Shown here piece by piece: positions 9,039 through 18,867 of a stretch of DNA of 34,023 nucleotides. The notes beneath the pieces are model-generated. The model made no database searches, had not been told where the DNA came from, and saw only the letters and a list, made by a program, of their open reading frames with translations. This stretch comes from an uncultured Chlorobiaceae bacterium (GTDB lineage: Bacteria > Bacteroidota > Chlorobiia > Chlorobiales > Chlorobiaceae): positions 1 to 34,023 of the forward strand of contig CAIPYV010000012.1 of assembly GCA_903869365.1 (NCBI GenBank), in the 5' to 3' direction. How positions within the stretch are numbered: the first letter of the stretch is position 1; each line of letters begins with the position of its first letter. Position numbers and translations under genes: made by a program.

Positions 9039-10841
9039 GTGAAACATTTTTATCTGCCTTTTGAAAAAAGAGAGGGCTTCAGTTACTCCCACGAGAGTAT
9101 TGAACAGCTTTCCGAATACGAAAAGTATCAGCTCTCCTACCACCCGGAACGACCCAAGCACCTTGACTATCTGACTGTATTTGAAAATGCGGAAGAGTGC
9201 CTGCAGAATGACCTGCATGGCAGCTGCATCATCCAGACGCACAGGGCTGTCCTGCGTAATGGGAAAAATATGTGGCCTGTCATGCTCATTGGCCAGCAAT
9301 CAGGACCGACATCTGATTTCGCACTTATGCGAAAGCTGATGAGAAGTCCGGATGAGATCAAGAAATGGAATCAGGGCATGCCGACACCGGCAGCATTTGA
9401 AAAAGCAAATAATGCCATTGAACTGGCCGAACTGGAAAATCGGATTATCATCACGGTCATTGATACTGCCGGCGCTGATCCTACCGAAGAATCAGAGGCA
9501 GGTGGCATTGCGTGGAAAATCGGGCGATGTATGCAGTTACTCGCCGAAGCAACCGTTCCAACCCTGTCGGTTATTATCAACCGTGGATGCAGCGGCGGTG
9601 CTATTGCCCTTACAGGATGCGATGCGGTTCTGGCGATGGAATTTTCCACCTACATGGTCATTTCGCCTGAAGCCTGTTCATCCATCTTATTCCGCACAAG
9701 AGAAAAAGCAGGTTTTGCCGCTGAAATTTCACAGATAACAGCGAAAGAGGCTTTAAAAAACGGCATCATTGATGAAATCATCCGAGAACCTGAAGGTCCG
9801 GCACATCGCTTTCGGAAGTCTGCCCTTCAATCGTTTAAAAAATCAATGGCCAAGTGGCTCGACAAACTGAGCAAAATACCTTCAAATAAAGTCTTTGCGA
9901 GAAGAATGGAGCGGTGGGAAAAAATCGGACAATGGAATACCATTACCGAAGAGGAGATCGTCGAGTTTGAAAAGCCTGTTTCCTTCTTCATCCCCAAACC
10001 AAAAAGACTTCTCTTTGTAGCCAGGCATAAAAATTGCTATAACCTGATGGGCAAGAAAATGCTTGACCCTATTCTCTACACAAAACTGCTTGCCGACAAT
10101 TTTGTGTGCGAAACGTGTGGACACCGATATGTCAGGCTTACGGCACATGACTACATCGATCTCATTCTTGATCCCGGCTCATTCCAGGAACATGCCGATA
10201 CCCGCTACATTGTCGACAGGGATATTCTCAAGTTCCCGGACTACAGGAAAAAGCTTAATGAGGCACAACAAAAAACCGGTGCTGCCGCATCGTTTATAAC
10301 CGGTGATGCTACAATTGAGGGAGAACCGGTTGTTTTTTGCGTAACCAATTTCAATTTCCTTGGTGGTTCGTTCTGTATGACCACTGCAGAAAAAATCTGG
10401 CGGGCCAGCAAAACCGCAATTAAGCGAGGAGTGCCACTGGTTGTTCAGGCTACGGGAGGTGGAGCCAGAATGCATGAAGGATGTTCGTCGATGGTAGGTT
10501 TACCGAAGCTGCACGTTGCCATTTCAAGCGTTGAAAGAGCAGGACTTCCGGTCATCACCATCATTACCGACCCAACTCTCGGGGGCGTAGCAATCGGTAT
10601 TGCTTCGAGGGGGCTCAAACTCTTTGAACACAATGCCGGTAATATCGGTTTTTCCGGTAAACGGGTCATTGAGCAGTATACAGGGATACCGACAACAAGA
10701 GACTTCCAGACAACATGGTGGCTGCAGCAGAAAGGATTTGTTGAAAGGACTGCATTGCCTTCAAAACTTAAATATAAAATTACTGAAATTCTCGCAGAGT
10801 ACAGAATAGAGCACGCCCAGCTTGAAGAACAGGAAGCATAG
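9039..10841 (+). CDS. Fused acyl-CoA carboxylase carboxyltransferase, AccA-like then AccD-like order
   Basis: A 600-aa protein starting at GTG. Residues about 30-290 resemble AccA (VIDTAGADPTEESEAGG, INRGCSGGAIALTGCD). Residues about 330-590 resemble AccD (VCETCGHRYVRLTAHDYIDL, ATGGGARMHEG, ITDPTLGGV, NIGFSGKRVIEQ). The usual fused carboxyltransferases place the AccD-like half first, so this order is reversed. The AccD zinc ribbon is damaged: C333, C357 and C360 remain, and the fourth cysteine position appears to be Leu336. Context (propionyl-CoA synthetase, epimerase, mutase) suggests carboxylation of propionyl-CoA to methylmalonyl-CoA, or the reverse. The biotin carboxylase and carrier must come from elsewhere. 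Acetyl-CoA as substrate cannot be excluded. Confidence 0.88.
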   Translation: MKHFYLPFEKREGFSYSHESIEQLSEYEKYQLSYHPERPKHLDYLTVFENAEECLQNDLHGSCIIQTHRAVLRNGKNMWPVMLIGQQSGPTSDFALMRKLMRSPDEIKKWNQGMPTPAAFEKANNAIELAELENRIIITVIDTAGADPTEESEAGGIAWKIGRCMQLLAEATVPTLSVIINRGCSGGAIALTGCDAVLAMEFSTYMVISPEACSSILFRTREKAGFAAEISQITAKEALKNGIIDEIIREPEGPAHRFRKSALQSFKKSMAKWLDKLSKIPSNKVFARRMERWEKIGQWNTITEEEIVEFEKPVSFFIPKPKRLLFVARHKNCYNLMGKKMLDPILYTKLLADNFVCETCGHRYVRLTAHDYIDLILDPGSFQEHADTRYIVDRDILKFPDYRKKLNEAQQKTGAAASFITGDATIEGEPVVFCVTNFNFLGGSFCMTTAEKIWRASKTAIKRGVPLVVQATGGGARMHEGCSSMVGLPKLHVAISSVERAGLPVITIITDPTLGGVAIGIASRGLKLFEHNAGNIGFSGKRVIEQYTGIPTTRDFQTTWWLQQKGFVERTALPSKLKYKITEILAEYRIEHAQLEEQEA

Positions 10842-10881
10842 AATGCCCTTTTTGTATGCATGAACAATTCTAAACGAAGTT

Positions 10882-12657
10882 ATGACACACTCCCGGCCTG
10901 ATTCTCTCTTCCATGAGTTCCCGGCGACAAGCCGGGAGGACTGGAAAAAAAAGGCTATCGCCGAGCTCAAGGAAACCCCTTTTGACAGTATCATCTGGCA
11001 TACGCCGGATGGTTTTGACCTTGAGCCATGGTGCAGCCATGAAGAAAATAAACGATATCTTGACATACCGCTCTCCAAGCCATCCAACAGCTGGAATAAC
11101 TGCCGGCAGATAACTGTTCGTGACGCTGAAACTGCAAACAAAGAAGCGTTACAAAGCTTTGAACTGGATGCTGCGGCAATTGAGTTTCTGATAACCGCCC
11201 CGTCGCTCTGCTCTCCGGAAAATCTCAACAAACTCTTTACTGGAATCAAGCCCTCTGCTGTAGCTGTATACTTTTCCGGTAACCTCCCCCCTGCTCCTGA
11301 ACTTCTTAACACCCTCCTTACCATTCCAGGGTTTGCCGAAAATTCGGGCGGGTTGCTTGTCGAAGTTGTAACAGCTTCAAAGGGGCAGGATGCTGAGCTT
11401 TTCGCTTGCGGAACATTGCTGCCGGAGTTCAGGCTTCTCTGTGTCGATACCATCCCCTACCACGAAAAAGGCTCAACCGCTGTTCAGGAAATTGCACTGG
11501 CACTTGCAGGAGTCAGCGACAGTCTCGATCGTTATCTTGAAGCAGGGGTTCCGGCTGACACTATTGCATCAGCCATCAACATCATCCTGCCGGTTTGTTC
11601 AAGCCATTTTACCGAACTTGCAAAACCAAGAGCCCTGCGCTACCTGCTTGGGCATATCCTGAAAGCATACGGGGCTTCAGGGCCTTCACTTCCTGCACTT
11701 TTTGCCAGAACCTCTGAAAGAAACCGTTCTCTCCTCGATCCCTACACCAATGTCCTTCGACTGACAACTGAAGCGGTTTCAGCTGTGCTCGGCGGTTACG
11801 ATACGCTCCAGATCGGGGCGTTTGATATAGGACTTTCAGTCAACCCTGCTATTGCAGAGCGGATTACCGCTAACATTCATCTCATTCTCAAGGAAGAGGC
11901 ATCTCTCGACAGGGTTATCGATCCGGCGCAGGGCTCACACTATATTGAAACCCTGACAAGAAACCTTGCAGAATCTGCATGGACAATCTTTAAGACGATT
12001 GAAGCTGTGGGTGGTCTTGCTCAAGCGTCAAAGAGTGGCTTTATCCAGACCATGATATCGGATGTTGAAACAAAACGTCGCAAAACCCTCGACAACCGGA
12101 AAAAGACGCTTATTGGCGTCAACCGGTATCCATGGCCTCTTGTTCCAGAGCAATTGGAGAAGATTGACGCACTCGAACTTGCCGTGGCAAACACAGCGGA
12201 AGGTAATGAAACGGCAGGGTATGAGCTTTTGCGTCTTAAAACGCTCTCGTTCAGCAAAAAGTCAGGCCGTACACCATCAATCTTTATCTGGATGCTTGGC
12301 GATCCATCGGTAAGCTTCCGGCAGGCTGCTTTTGCTGAAGACTTTTTCAATTGCGGAGGATTTGAGATTGCTGGAAAAGCTGCTCTTCCTTCTGAAGAGA
12401 GTTCATACAGCTCCGCGCTGCAAAGTAATCCGGACATTATTGTCCTATGTGTTGCAGAAAAAGATCCTGTTCCAACAGCCACAAACCTTGCGTCCAAGCT
12501 CCGCACTCTTCAACCCGGTATTATCACGGTGATGGCTGGAAAACCGCCAAAAGAACACCAGCAGCTTCTCAATGCAGGCATTGACAGCTTTGTTTATACA
12601 GGCGTCAACGTCCTTGACATGCTGAAATCCTATCAACATAAAACCGGAGTGAAATGA
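10882..12657 (+). CDS. mutA: Methylmalonyl-CoA mutase small (non-catalytic) subunit
   Basis: The 591-aa protein resembles the alternate subunit of the heterodimeric mutase. The TIM-barrel half is recognisable ([38 protein letters not shown]). The C-terminal Rossmann-like half lacks the cobalamin motif DxHxxG: the equivalent place near residue 474 reads GDPSVSFRQ, so this subunit should not bind B12. It is shorter than the catalytic subunit, as expected. The gene ends in an ATGA overlap with the large-subunit gene, consistent with coupled 1:1 synthesis. The start at 10882 follows 40 bp after the carboxyltransferase gene. Confidence 0.94.
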   Translation: MTHSRPDSLFHEFPATSREDWKKKAIAELKETPFDSIIWHTPDGFDLEPWCSHEENKRYLDIPLSKPSNSWNNCRQITVRDAETANKEALQSFELDAAAIEFLITAPSLCSPENLNKLFTGIKPSAVAVYFSGNLPPAPELLNTLLTIPGFAENSGGLLVEVVTASKGQDAELFACGTLLPEFRLLCVDTIPYHEKGSTAVQEIALALAGVSDSLDRYLEAGVPADTIASAINIILPVCSSHFTELAKPRALRYLLGHILKAYGASGPSLPALFARTSERNRSLLDPYTNVLRLTTEAVSAVLGGYDTLQIGAFDIGLSVNPAIAERITANIHLILKEEASLDRVIDPAQGSHYIETLTRNLAESAWTIFKTIEAVGGLAQASKSGFIQTMISDVETKRRKTLDNRKKTLIGVNRYPWPLVPEQLEKIDALELAVANTAEGNETAGYELLRLKTLSFSKKSGRTPSIFIWMLGDPSVSFRQAAFAEDFFNCGGFEIAGKAALPSEESSYSSALQSNPDIIVLCVAEKDPVPTATNLASKLRTLQPGIITVMAGKPPKEHQQLLNAGIDSFVYTGVNVLDMLKSYQHKTGVK

Positions 12658-14798
12658 GACCGGACTTTTCAGAGATTGATATTTTTTCTTCCAATGCGGC
12701 AACCACTCCGGAGAGCTGCGACGCTCAACCGCAAGCCTGGACATCGGCAGAAAGTATCGGAATCAAATCCAGATACAACGAAAGTGACCTCGAACAGGCT
12801 GGGCACCTGAACTTTGCCCCCGGCTTTGCCCCTTACATCGGAGGGCCCTACACCACCATGTATACAACAAGGCCCTGGACAATACGACAGTATGCGGGAT
12901 TTTCAACTGCCGAGGAATCAAACCGCTTTTACCGCCAGAATCTTGCCGCCGGCCAGAAAGGGCTCTCTGTCGCATTTGATCTTCCTACTCACCGTGGTTA
13001 CGATTCGGATCATGAGCGTGTGATTGGCGACGTCGGGAAAGCGGGTGTAGCTATAGATTCGATCGAAGACATGAAAATTCTTTTCGATCAGATTCCGCTC
13101 GGCGACATTTCTGTATCGATGACCATGAACGGAGCGGTTCTGCCAATCATGGCGTTTTATATCGTGGCAGCTGAGGAACAAGGTGTGGCGCCTGAAAAGC
13201 TGAGCGGGACCATCCAGAATGATATTCTCAAGGAGTTCATGGTGCGCAATACCTATATCTACCCACCTGAACCCTCGATGAAAATTATCGCCGATATTTT
13301 CAGCTATACAAGCAGCCACATGCCGAAGTTCAATTCAATCAGCATATCCGGCTATCACATGCAGGAAGCCGGCGCAACGGCCGATCTTGAGCTTGCATTC
13401 ACTCTGGCCGACGGACTTGAATATATTCGTACAGGTCTTAAAACCGGGCTCGACATTGATGCGTTTGCCCCCCGTCTTTCCTTTTTCTGGGCAACTGGCA
13501 TGAACTATTTCATGGAAATTGCAAAATTGAGAGCGGCAAGGATGCTCTGGGCGAAAATCGTCAAACAGTTCAATCCGAAAAATCCGAAATCCCTGATGCT
13601 CCGTTCCCACTGCCAGACTTCCGGCTGGAGCCTGACAGAGCAGGATCCCTTCAACAACATTACACGCACCTGTCTTGAGGCCCTGGCGGCAACACTCGGC
13701 CACACACAGTCTCTGCACACCAATGCACTCGACGAGGCCATTGCGCTCCCTTCTCCATTTTCGGCAAGAATAGCCCGCAACACCCAGCTTTATCTGCAGG
13801 AAGAGAGTGATATCACCAAGAGCATTGATCCATGGGCAGGCTCCTGTTATGTTGAATACCTTACTGGAGAACTTGCTGCAAAAGCATGGAAGATCATAAG
13901 CGAGATTGAAGCTGCAGGAGGGATGGTCAAAGCTATTGAACAGGGACTGCCAAAACTTCAGATTGAAGAGGCCGCAACCCGCAAGCAGGCCCGTATTGAC
14001 AGTGGTAAAGAGATTATTGTTGGTGTGAACGGCTACAAAACCACCAGTAAAACTGATATCGAACTGCTTGAAGTGGACAACACTCTGGTTCTTGAACAGC
14101 AGCTCCGGCGGCTTGCAACAATCAAGGCGGAACGGAACAGTGAAGAGACAGCTCTCGCGCTTCGGGCAATTGAAGAATGTGCGGCTTCAGGTGAGGGCAA
14201 TCTGCTTGAACTGGCCGTGGATGCAGCAAGAAAAAGAGCTACTTTGGGAGAAATATCATCAGCCTGTGAGAAGACCTTCGGACGATATCGCGCCATCACC
14301 AGGCTTAACACAAGTGTCTATATGTCACAGATGCATGATAACATACTCTTTAAAGAGGCTCAGCAGCTTGCCGATTCTTTTGCTACGCTTGAAGGGCGCC
14401 GTCCAAGAATCATGGTCTCCAAAGTTGGACAGGACGGTCACGACCGAGGCGCAAAAGTTATTGCGGCAGGATTCGCCGATATCGGGTTTGATGTCGATAT
14501 AAGCCCTCTTTTCCAGACACCTGAAGAGGTTGTTCAGCAAGCGCTCGACAACGATGTGCACCTGATCGGGATATCAAGTCTTGCCGCCGGGCACAAAACC
14601 CTTATTCCCAAAATCATTGAGGAGCTGAAAGAAAAACACAGGGAGGATATTCTTGTTATTGCCGGTGGAATTATTCCGGAACGAGATCACGCTTTCCTTT
14701 ATGAAAAAGGAGTTGCTGGTATTTTTGGTCCTGGTACCGTTATCGCTGAAGCTGCCTCGAGCATTCTCAAACAGCTTCTTGCACGCTTTGATCAATGA
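12654..14798 (+). CDS. mutB: Methylmalonyl-CoA mutase large (catalytic, B12-binding) subunit
   Basis: The 714-aa protein carries out the B12-dependent isomerisation of (R)-methylmalonyl-CoA and succinyl-CoA. Substrate residues are visible: Y80 in [11 protein letters not shown]186 and Q188 in GTIQND, R198 in EFMVRNTY, and H235 in SGYHMQEAG. Tyr and Arg at 80 and 198 mark a methylmalonyl-CoA mutase; isobutyryl-CoA mutases have Phe and Gln there. The C-terminal cobalamin domain has [11 protein letters not shown] near residue 595, with the axial histidine, followed by [10 protein letters not shown] and IAGGIIP. It overlaps both neighbours by 4 bp (ATGA at each end). Confidence 0.98.
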   Translation: MRPDFSEIDIFSSNAATTPESCDAQPQAWTSAESIGIKSRYNESDLEQAGHLNFAPGFAPYIGGPYTTMYTTRPWTIRQYAGFSTAEESNRFYRQNLAAGQKGLSVAFDLPTHRGYDSDHERVIGDVGKAGVAIDSIEDMKILFDQIPLGDISVSMTMNGAVLPIMAFYIVAAEEQGVAPEKLSGTIQNDILKEFMVRNTYIYPPEPSMKIIADIFSYTSSHMPKFNSISISGYHMQEAGATADLELAFTLADGLEYIRTGLKTGLDIDAFAPRLSFFWATGMNYFMEIAKLRAARMLWAKIVKQFNPKNPKSLMLRSHCQTSGWSLTEQDPFNNITRTCLEALAATLGHTQSLHTNALDEAIALPSPFSARIARNTQLYLQEESDITKSIDPWAGSCYVEYLTGELAAKAWKIISEIEAAGGMVKAIEQGLPKLQIEEAATRKQARIDSGKEIIVGVNGYKTTSKTDIELLEVDNTLVLEQQLRRLATIKAERNSEETALALRAIEECAASGEGNLLELAVDAARKRATLGEISSACEKTFGRYRAITRLNTSVYMSQMHDNILFKEAQQLADSFATLEGRRPRIMVSKVGQDGHDRGAKVIAAGFADIGFDVDISPLFQTPEEVVQQALDNDVHLIGISSLAAGHKTLIPKIIEELKEKHREDILVIAGGIIPERDHAFLYEKGVAGIFGPGTVIAEAASSILKQLLARFDQ

Positions 14799-15817
14799 GC
14801 ATCAATCAGATTCATATCCGTCTGAAGCCTTATTACGACCCGGACGTTGATACTGTCGTCAACGGTATTATGAATGGCGACCGCCATATGCTGAGTCGCG
14901 CGATTACCTTGATTGAATCGCAAAAACCCGAGCATGAGAAGAAAGCGCATGAGATTCTTGACCGCTGCCTTGCAAAAAAAACTTCATCGTTACGTATCGG
15001 CATAACCGGCTCACCAGGATCTGGTAAAAGCACTTTTATCGAAGCATTGGGAGAATTGATCATCAGCCAGGGACTTACCCTGGCTGTGCTGGCTATTGAC
15101 CCAAGCAGCCATCAGTCAAAAGGAAGCATTCTCGGCGACAAGGCACGCATGGAGAAACTGTCGTCCAGAAAGGAAGCCTATATCCGTCCAACCGCCTCTT
15201 CCGGCTATCTGGGCGGCACTTCACCGAAAACCCATGAAGCCATTGTACTCTGCGAAGCTGCTGGGTATGACGTCATTATGGTTGAAACCGTGGGCGTCGG
15301 CCAATCGGAAGTGCTTGTGGACACCATGGTCGACTTTATTCTGCTGCTGATGCTGCCGGGCTCCGGCGATGAACTTCAAGGCATCAAACGCGGTATCATG
15401 GAAATAGCCGATGCTGTGGCAATTACAAAAACGGATGGCGATCAATCAGGCATTGCCGCTATTTCAAGAGCAGAATTTGAAGCAGCGCTCAGGATGCTGC
15501 CCGTCAAACATCCCGTATGGCAGCGGGAGGTTTTTCTGACCTCAGCCCTCACCGGCAAGGGCATCGAGGAGGTCTGGCAGAATATTTCTGATTTTTTCAC
15601 GGCAATGCGCAAAGGAAATATCCTTGACACAAGAAGACGTGAGCAACTCAAAAGCCTGCTCTACACCGTCCTTGAAGAGATGCTGAAAAAAGAGTTTTTC
15701 TCACACCCCGACGTCGTTGCCTCCAAAGAGAGGATCGAACAAGAGGTGCTTTCTACAGAACTCAGCCCCTTCAGCGGCGCAAAATCCTTGATAGATAGCT
15801 TTATTCGTCGCCGATAA
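14795..15817 (+). CDS. meaB: MeaB/ArgK-type GTPase, methylmalonyl-CoA mutase chaperone
   Basis: The 340-aa G3E-family GTPase protects and reloads the adenosylcobalamin of methylmalonyl-CoA mutase. The P-loop is GSPGSGKS (72-79), the switch region is [10 protein letters not shown] (163-172), and the base-specificity motif is TKTD (211-214), with Thr in place of the usual Asn. [16 protein letters not shown] is typical of the family. The start overlaps the mutB stop by 4 bp, so it is the last gene of the operon. The final 17 bp overlap the convergent UspA gene, leaving no room for a separate terminator. Confidence 0.96.
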   Translation: MSINQIHIRLKPYYDPDVDTVVNGIMNGDRHMLSRAITLIESQKPEHEKKAHEILDRCLAKKTSSLRIGITGSPGSGKSTFIEALGELIISQGLTLAVLAIDPSSHQSKGSILGDKARMEKLSSRKEAYIRPTASSGYLGGTSPKTHEAIVLCEAAGYDVIMVETVGVGQSEVLVDTMVDFILLLMLPGSGDELQGIKRGIMEIADAVAITKTDGDQSGIAAISRAEFEAALRMLPVKHPVWQREVFLTSALTGKGIEEVWQNISDFFTAMRKGNILDTRRREQLKSLLYTVLEEMLKKEFFSHPDVVASKERIEQEVLSTELSPFSGAKSLIDSFIRRR

Positions 15818-16259
15818 ACTCCTTTTCTTCCGATTTTACAATCAGTACAGGACAATTCGCCTTGCGGACAACAGTTTCAGCAACGCTGCCCATAATCAGG
15901 CGGCTCAGTCCTTTTTTGCCATGTGATCCCATGATAACAAGATTGACATTGAACATCTCAATGTTTTCAAGGATTGAGTCGGCTGGATTTCCTATCACTA
16001 CACCGTACTCCGCTTTGAGACCGGCACCATGAAAATCTTTAAGAATAACCTCAAGATCCTCTTTAGCGGCTTTTTCGAGATCGGCTTCAAAAGGTACATA
16101 ATTCAGTGATACATCGACCGCCATTGGCCGAGGCTCAACCACATTCAGCAGATAGACTGATGCCCCCATATTACCGGCAAATTCCATAGCATAGCGTATC
16201 GCCTTTTTGGAAGCATCTGAAAAATCGACTGGACAAAGAATAGTATGAATCTTGAACAT
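15801..16259 (-). CDS. Universal stress protein, UspA family, ATP-binding type
   Basis: The 152-aa single-domain protein starts with IHTILCPVDFSDASKKAI, the usual Usp opening with an Asp in the nucleotide pocket. Near the C-terminus, GSHGKKGLSRLIMGS matches the ATP-binding pattern G-x2-G-x9-G-S, so this is the nucleotide-binding subclass. It lies 12 bp after the SPFH gene on the same strand, probably as one transcript. The tail overlaps meaB convergently by 17 bp. A stress or energy-sensing role is general for the family; nothing more specific is visible. Confidence 0.93.
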   Translation of the reverse strand: MFKIHTILCPVDFSDASKKAIRYAMEFAGNMGASVYLLNVVEPRPMAVDVSLNYVPFEADLEKAAKEDLEVILKDFHGAGLKAEYGVVIGNPADSILENIEMFNVNLVIMGSHGKKGLSRLIMGSVAETVVRKANCPVLIVKSEEKEFIGDE

Positions 16260-16271
16260 GAATGAAAAAGT

Positions 16272-17042
16272 TTAGGTTGTCTGAGAAGGTACCGGTGACT
16301 TGATTTCAAAGAATGGCCGGAAAAGATCCATTGGTATGGGGAAAACAGTTGTAGAGTTATTCTCCGCGGCGATATCCTTCAATGTCTGCAGATAGCGAAG
16401 CTGCAGGGCCGCGGGAGTACCTGAAATAATAGCTGCGGCATCTGCAAGCCTCTGAGCGGCCTGAAACTCCCCTTCCGCGTTAATGATTGCCGAACGACGC
16501 TCCCGCTCTGCCTCGGCCTGTTTAGCCATTGCCCGACGCATACCTTCGGGCAGGTCAATCTCCTTCACTTCAACCTTGCTCACCTTGACACCCCATGGCG
16601 AGGTGTCCTTATCAAGAATAGACTGGATCCGGTCATTGATTTCATCGCGTTCAGCAAGCAGATTATCAAGCTCCCCCTGCCCGCACACGCTGCGAAGTGT
16701 CGTCTGTGCCAGCTGGGATGTGGCAAAATGAAAATCTGCAACATCAACAATAGCCTTGATAGCATCAAGAACACGAAAATAGACAACCGCACTTACCTTT
16801 ACCGATACGTTATCACGGGTTATAATATCCTGAGGAGGAACATCAAGGGTTACTGTACGAAGATCAACCTTCACCATTTTATCAATGCCTGGAATAAGAA
16901 TAATAAGGCCAGGCCCTTTCGCTCCAATAATCCGGCCCAGACGGAAAACCACTCCCCTCTCATATTCCCTGAGAATTTTAACCGACGAAGCCAGAAAAGC
17001 AGCCAACAGCACCAGAACTGTCATCAGATTGAATGTCATCAT
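16272..17042 (-). CDS. SPFH/stomatin-like (slipin) membrane protein
   Basis: An N-terminal membrane segment (about residues 3-20) is followed by an SPFH domain ([69 protein letters not shown]) and a helical tail that should form the oligomerising coiled coil. I start at the ATG at 17042 (256 aa) because AGGG lies 5 nt upstream; a GTG two codons earlier is also open. Stomatin-like proteins often pair with a NfeD-type protease or membrane protein. None is adjacent here; the partner in the transcript is a UspA protein. A role in membrane microdomains is inferred from the family. Confidence 0.92.
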   Translation of the reverse strand: MMTFNLMTVLVLLAAFLASSVKILREYERGVVFRLGRIIGAKGPGLIILIPGIDKMVKVDLRTVTLDVPPQDIITRDNVSVKVSAVVYFRVLDAIKAIVDVADFHFATSQLAQTTLRSVCGQGELDNLLAERDEINDRIQSILDKDTSPWGVKVSKVEVKEIDLPEGMRRAMAKQAEAERERRSAIINAEGEFQAAQRLADAAAIISGTPAALQLRYLQTLKDIAAENNSTTVFPIPMDLFRPFFEIKSPVPSQTT

Positions 17043-17158
17043 AACCACCCTATTTTTTGGTGAGCGGAATCAAGAGTATGATATAATATACTGCTCATTT
17101 ATATTTATATCGATCTTTCACCTCATCGTAACGTTCAACAAACCAATCAACATCGTTC

Positions 17159-17419
17159 ATGGATACCTCAAACAATCAAAATCAGGCATTGGCAGAACAA
17201 TTTGTTGAATGCTGGGCTATCGGAAAGCCTCTCCTTGAAGCAACCGGAAAACCAAGCGGCTACTATCGTCTCACCAATTATCTTCGTGAATACATCACTG
17301 TACATAACGCGCTGCCTAAAGGAATTCACACCATGCCCGAAGGTCGGGATCGCTTCAATAACATCGAGCCATCATTCCCCGTTGACTTCGACACATATAG
17401 TGGTATTACAAAGAGGTAG
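17159..17419 (+). CDS. Small hypothetical protein
   Basis: An 86-aa open frame divergent from the SPFH gene. I do not recognise the family. It is hydrophilic, without signal peptide or membrane segment; the C-terminal part is rich in aromatic and acidic residues (FPVDFDTYSGITKR). Codon choice looks natural, and a competing frame at 17202-17471 looks less so. No clear ribosome site is visible, so the call is moderate. An inverted repeat lies shortly after the stop. Confidence 0.45.
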   Translation: MDTSNNQNQALAEQFVECWAIGKPLLEATGKPSGYYRLTNYLREYITVHNALPKGIHTMPEGRDRFNNIEPSFPVDFDTYSGITKR

Positions 17420-17430
17420 GTTGGTCAGGT

Positions 17431-17470
17431 TATCGAAAAAATCCGGTGGCATTCCCGAGGTTTTTCGATA
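17431..17470. repeat. 10-bp perfect inverted repeat between convergent genes
   Basis: TATCGAAAAA (17431-17440) and TTTTTCGATA (17461-17470) are exact reverse complements around a 20-nt loop that itself contains CCGG/CCCG pairs. It sits between the ends of two convergent genes, so a bidirectional terminator is the simplest reading. The weak A/T stem makes that uncertain. Confidence 0.5.
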
Positions 17471-17510
17471 AGAGCTGCCGGCTGAAAAGAGTTATTCCTT
17501 AAGTGACGTA

Positions 17511-17999
17511 TTATTTAAAATAATAACGGATTCCAAGAGCACCATTCCAATTGACATTAATTGTAGGCTTCACATCAAGCACAGGTGTTATTTCACCAAA
17601 AATATCAACAGGTACTTCAGAGAGTAGATAAGTAACCCCAAAAGGAGCCCGAACACCGAAGTGTGATTCATTATTGATGTTTTTAATCCGCCCGCCGATA
17701 CCACAGTACCATGGAAGCCGACCTTTTGCGTCCGATGAATTACCGATTAAAGACGCACCATGAATCAGATAGTCAGCATGAATCTGAAAAGGGCTGTTAT
17801 CGGCAAGCGACCAGGCAAAAGCTGCATCAAAAGCATTGTTTTTATCAATCCAATACTTCACACTCACTCCGCTTGGTTCGCCGACAATGGCTCCGACGCC
17901 CAAACCATCTTGAGCATAGAGATCAGTGACGAACAATGATGCTACAGCAAGAACAGTTATGAACCTGCGATAATTCTTTTTGAACATAGAGTAATCCAT
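17511..17999 (-). CDS. Secreted or outer-membrane small protein, probable beta-barrel
   Basis: The protein is up to 162 aa. A second in-frame ATG (17987) gives a classical signal peptide: basic start (MFKKNYRRF), hydrophobic core (ITVLAVASLFV), and a likely cleavage after LYA-Q. The mature part is glycine- and aromatic-rich with alternating strands (GVGAIVGEPSGVSVKYWI, NGALGIRYYFK) and ends in Phe-Lys after a hydrophobic strand, as small outer-membrane barrels do. No specific family is recognised. The gene is divergent from the cupredoxin-like gene at 18246, and the shared upstream region holds the TTAAG repeat array. Confidence 0.75.
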   Translation of the reverse strand: MDYSMFKKNYRRFITVLAVASLFVTDLYAQDGLGVGAIVGEPSGVSVKYWIDKNNAFDAAFAWSLADNSPFQIHADYLIHGASLIGNSSDAKGRLPWYCGIGGRIKNINNESHFGVRAPFGVTYLLSEVPVDIFGEITPVLDVKPTINVNWNGALGIRYYFK

Positions 18000-18118
18000 T
18001 TGTTACCGGTTGTTAAAAATGACAGAGAGATCCAACTCTGAAAAAAATAACAAAAGTTCATCCTCAATAACAACACCATTTCCCTGTTTAAATTGTGTTT
18101 CAACATTTCGGTAATTTT

Positions 18119-18156
18119 TTAAGCACAATTTAAGCTCGTGTTAAGATTGCTTTAAG
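18119..18156 (+). promoter_or_regulatory. Four TTAAG direct repeats at exact 11-bp spacing (possible PhoB/OmpR-type operator)
   Basis: TTAAG occurs at 18119, 18130, 18141 and 18152, each starting exactly 11 bp after the last, with unrelated 6-bp spacers. Arrays of short direct repeats with one-helical-turn spacing are the usual binding sites of PhoB/PhoP/OmpR-family response regulators. It lies about 90 bp before the start at 18246, in a divergent promoter region. A possible -10 element (GATAAT, 18184-18189) follows. Confidence 0.5.
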
Positions 18157-18245
18157 AAAGTATTGCTTACCCTTATTGTTATGGATAATGAGTTGTCTGA
18201 TTTGCTGGGCCATACTTTTACAACAGTAACCATAAGGGGCTGAAC

Positions 18246-18848
18246 ATGATTAAAGCAACAAGCACGTTTCTCAAGACCGCCTTTTTAATATCAAGCTTCG
18301 GGTTTATCACTTCGAATGCTTTCTGCGGCGGAACAATCACCGGTACAATAGATACAAACATGCCGAAGTACAAAGGTGATGCAGTCGTCTACCTGTTAGG
18401 CGTTAAAGGCCCAACGGTGCGCGAACATAAAACTATTGAGCAGCAAAGCCTTACTTTTGTACCTAAAGTTACAACTATTCCGGTTGGTTCAACCATTGTA
18501 TTCACAAACAACGATAAACTCAACTCAAGCATCACATCATTCAGCCCTACAAAAAAATTCAACGTTGATAAATTGGATTCGGGCATTTCAAAGAAGTTTA
18601 CCTTTGATAAATCCGGTGTTGTTCAACTGCTCAGCAAACCTCACGCTGAAATGACAGGTTGGGTCATCGTTACAAAAAATCAATATGCCGCAGTGACTGA
18701 GCATGACGGTAAATTCACTATTCCCAATGTTCCAGCAGGTACTTATGAAATCACTGCGTGGAGCGAAAAACTCAAACCACAGGGCAAAACAACGGTCATT
18801 GTCGCTGAAGGTAAAACAGCTCCCGTTGTCCTTAAAATGACGATATAA
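18246..18848 (+). CDS. Exported cupredoxin-like protein with lost copper ligands
   Basis: A signal peptide (about residues 1-26) precedes a cupredoxin-like domain (about 28-145) and a C-terminal carboxypeptidase-regulatory-like beta-sandwich (TEHDGKFTIPNVPAGTYEITAWSE, 151-174). The domain order resembles plastocyanin-like proteins often annotated as methylamine utilisation proteins. The expected copper histidine after the Asn-Asp motif is replaced by Ser94/Ser95 (NNDKLNSS). In the C-x2-H-x2-M ligand loop the cysteine is Ser130, while His133 and Met136 remain. Type 1 copper binding is therefore unlikely, and the protein may be structural or bind another ligand. The gene is followed by a strong hairpin and is probably monocistronic. 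Confidence 0.75.
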   Translation: MIKATSTFLKTAFLISSFGFITSNAFCGGTITGTIDTNMPKYKGDAVVYLLGVKGPTVREHKTIEQQSLTFVPKVTTIPVGSTIVFTNNDKLNSSITSFSPTKKFNVDKLDSGISKKFTFDKSGVVQLLSKPHAEMTGWVIVTKNQYAAVTEHDGKFTIPNVPAGTYEITAWSEKLKPQGKTTVIVAEGKTAPVVLKMTI

Positions 18849-18867
18849 GCAGTGTAACGTATCAAAG

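Noticed and set aside
10761-11453. 230-codon minus-strand frame across the carboxyltransferase/mutA junction
   Set aside because: It is antisense to two well-identified genes and has serine-rich shadow composition.
12021-12506. 161-codon minus-strand frame inside mutA
   Set aside because: Antisense shadow of a strongly supported gene with no recognisable domain.
17202-17471. 89-codon plus-strand frame overlapping the 86-aa hypothetical gene
   Set aside because: The frame at 17159 has more natural composition, and this one runs through the inverted repeat; I see no support for both.
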